Assembly: GCF_013488225.1 (NCBI RefSeq)
Contig: NZ_CP041238.1
Location: 149,501 to 213,500, forward strand
From: Sinorhizobium mexicanum
GTDB taxonomy: Bacteria > Pseudomonadota > Alphaproteobacteria > Rhizobiales > Rhizobiaceae
Direction of reading: 5' to 3'
DNA length: 64,000 bases
The notes beneath the pieces were generated by a model that saw only the letters and a list, made by a program, of their open reading frames with translations, had not been told where the DNA came from and searched no databases. Below are positions 62,244 through 64,000 of the stretch, in pieces. The translations under genes and the position numbers were made by a program. The stretch's first letter is position 1; every line of letters begins with the position of its first letter.

Positions 62244-63056
62244 ATGAAACCGGTGCGCATCATCATTCTGGCGGTGGCCGTGATTTCGGCTGCTGCGGCG
62301 GGACTGCTCGCGATGAAGCTGACGCGTGGTCCCGCGCAGCAAACTGCCGAACCGGTCATCGAGCAAGCGCCGACGGTCAACGTGCTGGTCGCCAGCAAGA
62401 GCCTGCCAGTCGGTTCACGGCTCGGCGCCGACGCGATTCATTGGATGGCCTGGCCGAAAGATGGCATCGTCGACGGACTGATTACCGAGGAAAATCGGCC
62501 GGGTGCTGTCGACGACCTATCGGGCGCCGTTGTGCGCCTGCCGATCTTTGCCGGTGAGCCGGTCCGCCAGGAAAAAATCGCCGATTCTTCAAGCCGCATC
62601 ATGTCCTCGCTGTTGCCCGCCGGAAAGCGGGCCGTTGCAACGGAAATCACCGTCGCCACGGGAGCGGGCGGCTTCATCCTCCCGAACGACCGGGTCGACG
62701 TCATCATGGTGCGCAAGTCCGAGAACGACGGCATCTACCTGACCGAGACGGTGCTGAGCAACGTCCGGGTGCTGGCGATCGATCAGCAGGTCGAAGAGAA
62801 GGACGACGGGTCGAAATCAGTCGTCGGTACGACCGCGACGCTAGAACTGACGCCGGATCAATCCAAGGTCATGACGGTTGCGCAGCAGATGGCCGAGCGC
62901 ATTTCGCTGGCGCTTCGTAGCGTTGCCGATGCGCAGGAGGCCGATACGAATGCTGCCGACTACCTTTTGAGCGGTGACGGCCAGCCGAGCATTCAAGTCA
63001 TTAAGTCGGGCTCCATCGTCAAGAACGATGCTGCCGCCGTCCAGAACCAGAAATGA
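62244..63056 (+). CDS. cpaB: Flp pilus assembly protein CpaB
   Basis: A 270-residue exported protein. An N-terminal hydrophobic segment (RIIILAVAVISAAAAGLLAM) precedes a SAF domain (VNVLVASKSLPVGSRLGADAIHW, about 46-110). A C-terminal RcpC-like part reads ATEITVATGAGGFILPNDRVDVIM. It works in the periplasm, probably holding the secretin. The ATG at 62244 is used; a TTG lies 12 bases upstream. Confidence 0.92.
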   Translation: MKPVRIIILAVAVISAAAAGLLAMKLTRGPAQQTAEPVIEQAPTVNVLVASKSLPVGSRLGADAIHWMAWPKDGIVDGLITEENRPGAVDDLSGAVVRLPIFAGEPVRQEKIADSSSRIMSSLLPAGKRAVATEITVATGAGGFILPNDRVDVIMVRKSENDGIYLTETVLSNVRVLAIDQQVEEKDDGSKSVVGTTATLELTPDQSKVMTVAQQMAERISLALRSVADAQEADTNAADYLLSGDGQPSIQVIKSGSIVKNDAAAVQNQK

Positions 63057-63075
63057 TGATCGAACGGGGCGCAAG

Positions 63076-64000
63076 GTGAAGCGGAACGGAAACATATTTC
63101 GGGCGTCGGTCGCAGCGGGCCTGTCGTTCTGCCTAATGTTCTCGGGCATGGGGCTGCCGGTGGTACCCGCGGCTGAGGCGGCCGCGTCGTCGGTCGTCAG
63201 AATCGCGGACAGCGGCCCGGGCATCAGGAAAACGATCAATCTCGGCCTCAACAAGGCCGTCGTGGTCGATCTCCCGACGGATGCCCACGATATCCTGGTG
63301 GCCGATCCGTCGCTCGCCGACGCGGTCACCCGCACTTCCCGGCGCATCTATTTGTTCGGCAAGGCCGTCGGCCAGACGAATATTTTCGTCTTCGGTCCGA
63401 ACGGCGAGGAAATCGTCAGTCTCGAAATCGCTGTTGAGCGCGATGTCGCCGGCCTCGAAGCGAACTTGCGGCGCTTCATTCCGGATGCGGATATCAACGT
63501 CGAAATCGTTTCGGACAACGTCGTTCTGACCGGTACCGTCCGCACGCCACTCGACTCCACTAAAGCCGTCGACCTAGCACAGGCCTTTCTGAAAGGCGGC
63601 GAGGCGACGACCCGCAACATCACCGCGCAAGGCAACAACGGCGACGCGGATATCTTCGCCGAAGACCGGCAGACCTCGCAGATCGTCAACTTGCTGACGA
63701 TCGAAGGCGACGACCAAGTGACATTGAAGGTGACGGTTGCCGAGGTGAGCAGGCAGGTGTTGAAGCAGCTTGGCTTCAACGGCAGCGTTGGGGACGGCGA
63801 GAGCGGCATTGGTTTCCGCAATCCGGCCAATCTCGGTGACGCGATCAGTGTGGGCGCGAATGCTCTCATCAAGGGATCGATTGGTCCGACGACTATTGCG
63901 AGCTACATCAACGCGATGGAACAGGCTGGCGTCATGCGCACGCTTGCCGAACCGAGTTTGACCGCAATATCCGGCCAGGAAGCCAAGTTCTATGTTGGCG
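63076..64000 (+). CDS. cpaC: Flp pilus outer-membrane secretin CpaC (cut by window edge)
   Basis: The frame is open from the GTG at 63076 to the end of the window (308 codons). It has a signal peptide, a secretin N-terminal domain (DILVADPSLADAVTRTS, IYLFGKAVGQTNIFVFG), a BON-like segment (NVVLTGTVRTPLDSTKAVDLA), and the beginning of the secretin proper (VTLKVTVAEVSRQVLKQLGF). Secretins form the outer-membrane pore of the pilus machine. The gene follows cpaB by 19 bases. Confidence 0.92.
   Translation, partial: MKRNGNIFRASVAAGLSFCLMFSGMGLPVVPAAEAAASSVVRIADSGPGIRKTINLGLNKAVVVDLPTDAHDILVADPSLADAVTRTSRRIYLFGKAVGQTNIFVFGPNGEEIVSLEIAVERDVAGLEANLRRFIPDADINVEIVSDNVVLTGTVRTPLDSTKAVDLAQAFLKGGEATTRNITAQGNNGDADIFAEDRQTSQIVNLLTIEGDDQVTLKVTVAEVSRQVLKQLGFNGSVGDGESGIGFRNPANLGDAISVGANALIKGSIGPTTIASYINAMEQAGVMRTLAEPSLTAISGQEAKFYVG

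Overview
The window reads as about 64 kb of a high-GC alphaproteobacterial genome, most likely Rhizobiaceae of the Sinorhizobium/Ensifer type. The reasons are the paired short Flp pilins with cpaABC, the deo/upp/add nucleoside block, the XoxF methanol system with glutathione-linked formaldehyde oxidation, the hydroxyproline-type catabolic operon and a Wzy-type polysaccharide locus. No rRNA, tRNA, CRISPR array, prophage or intact insertion sequence was seen. Genus assignment is inference from gene content, not from a search.

Layout. (1) 1-375: the C-terminal end of a LysR-type regulator, followed by a near-perfect 39-base palindrome and about 460 bases without a convincing gene. (2) 874-11323: a tightly packed catabolic and uptake operon: GntR/FadR regulator, DapA-family lyase, aldehyde dehydrogenase, FAD amine/amino-acid oxidoreductase, a glycine-betaine-class ABC importer (binding protein, ATPase, two permeases), a proline-racemase-family protein and a GlxA/AraC regulator. 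The set resembles trans-4-hydroxyproline degradation, but the racemase-family protein has lost one of its two catalytic cysteines. (3) 11452-26244: a lanthanide-type (XoxF) methanol/alcohol oxidation island. It holds two ABC systems of the kind that accompany PQQ dehydrogenases, several small secreted proteins of unknown function, xoxF, a c-type cytochrome, a XoxJ-like protein, glutathione-dependent formaldehyde dehydrogenase, Gfa and an Ogt-type DNA repair protein. Methanol is oxidised in the periplasm and the formaldehyde is handled in the cytoplasm through glutathione.

(4) 26741-46385: a polysaccharide locus. It starts with an unusual module of asparagine synthetase, acyl carrier protein, acyl-AMP ligase and NAD-synthetase-like protein. 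It then carries two paralogous GNAT-fold proteins, a PrmC-like methyltransferase, a flippase, a Wzz/GumC-type chain-length protein without kinase domain, a Wzy-like polymerase/ligase, a polysaccharide deacetylase, three glycosyltransferases, a VanZ-like membrane protein and a secreted glycoside hydrolase. (5) 46504-48816: a zinc/cadmium/lead P-type ATPase behind a textbook MerR-type operator/promoter. (6) 49038-58887: nucleoside uptake and salvage (ABC importer without a binding protein, cdd, purine nucleoside phosphorylase, deoA, and on the minus strand upp, add, deoB), with a retropepsin-like protease gene in between. (7) 59022-64000: Flp/Tad pilus genes, with two TadE-like genes and a secretin-N-domain gene on the minus strand, diverging from pilA-pilA-cpaA-cpaB-cpaC. 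cpaC runs off the window.

Several substrates suggested here (hydroxyproline, methanol, nucleosides) are released by plants or decaying plant cell walls, which fits a root-associated soil bacterium; that link is inference. The best candidates for undescribed biology are the carrier-protein/amidotransferase/acyltransferase module in the polysaccharide locus, and the racemase-family protein with an altered active site in an otherwise hydroxyproline-like operon.
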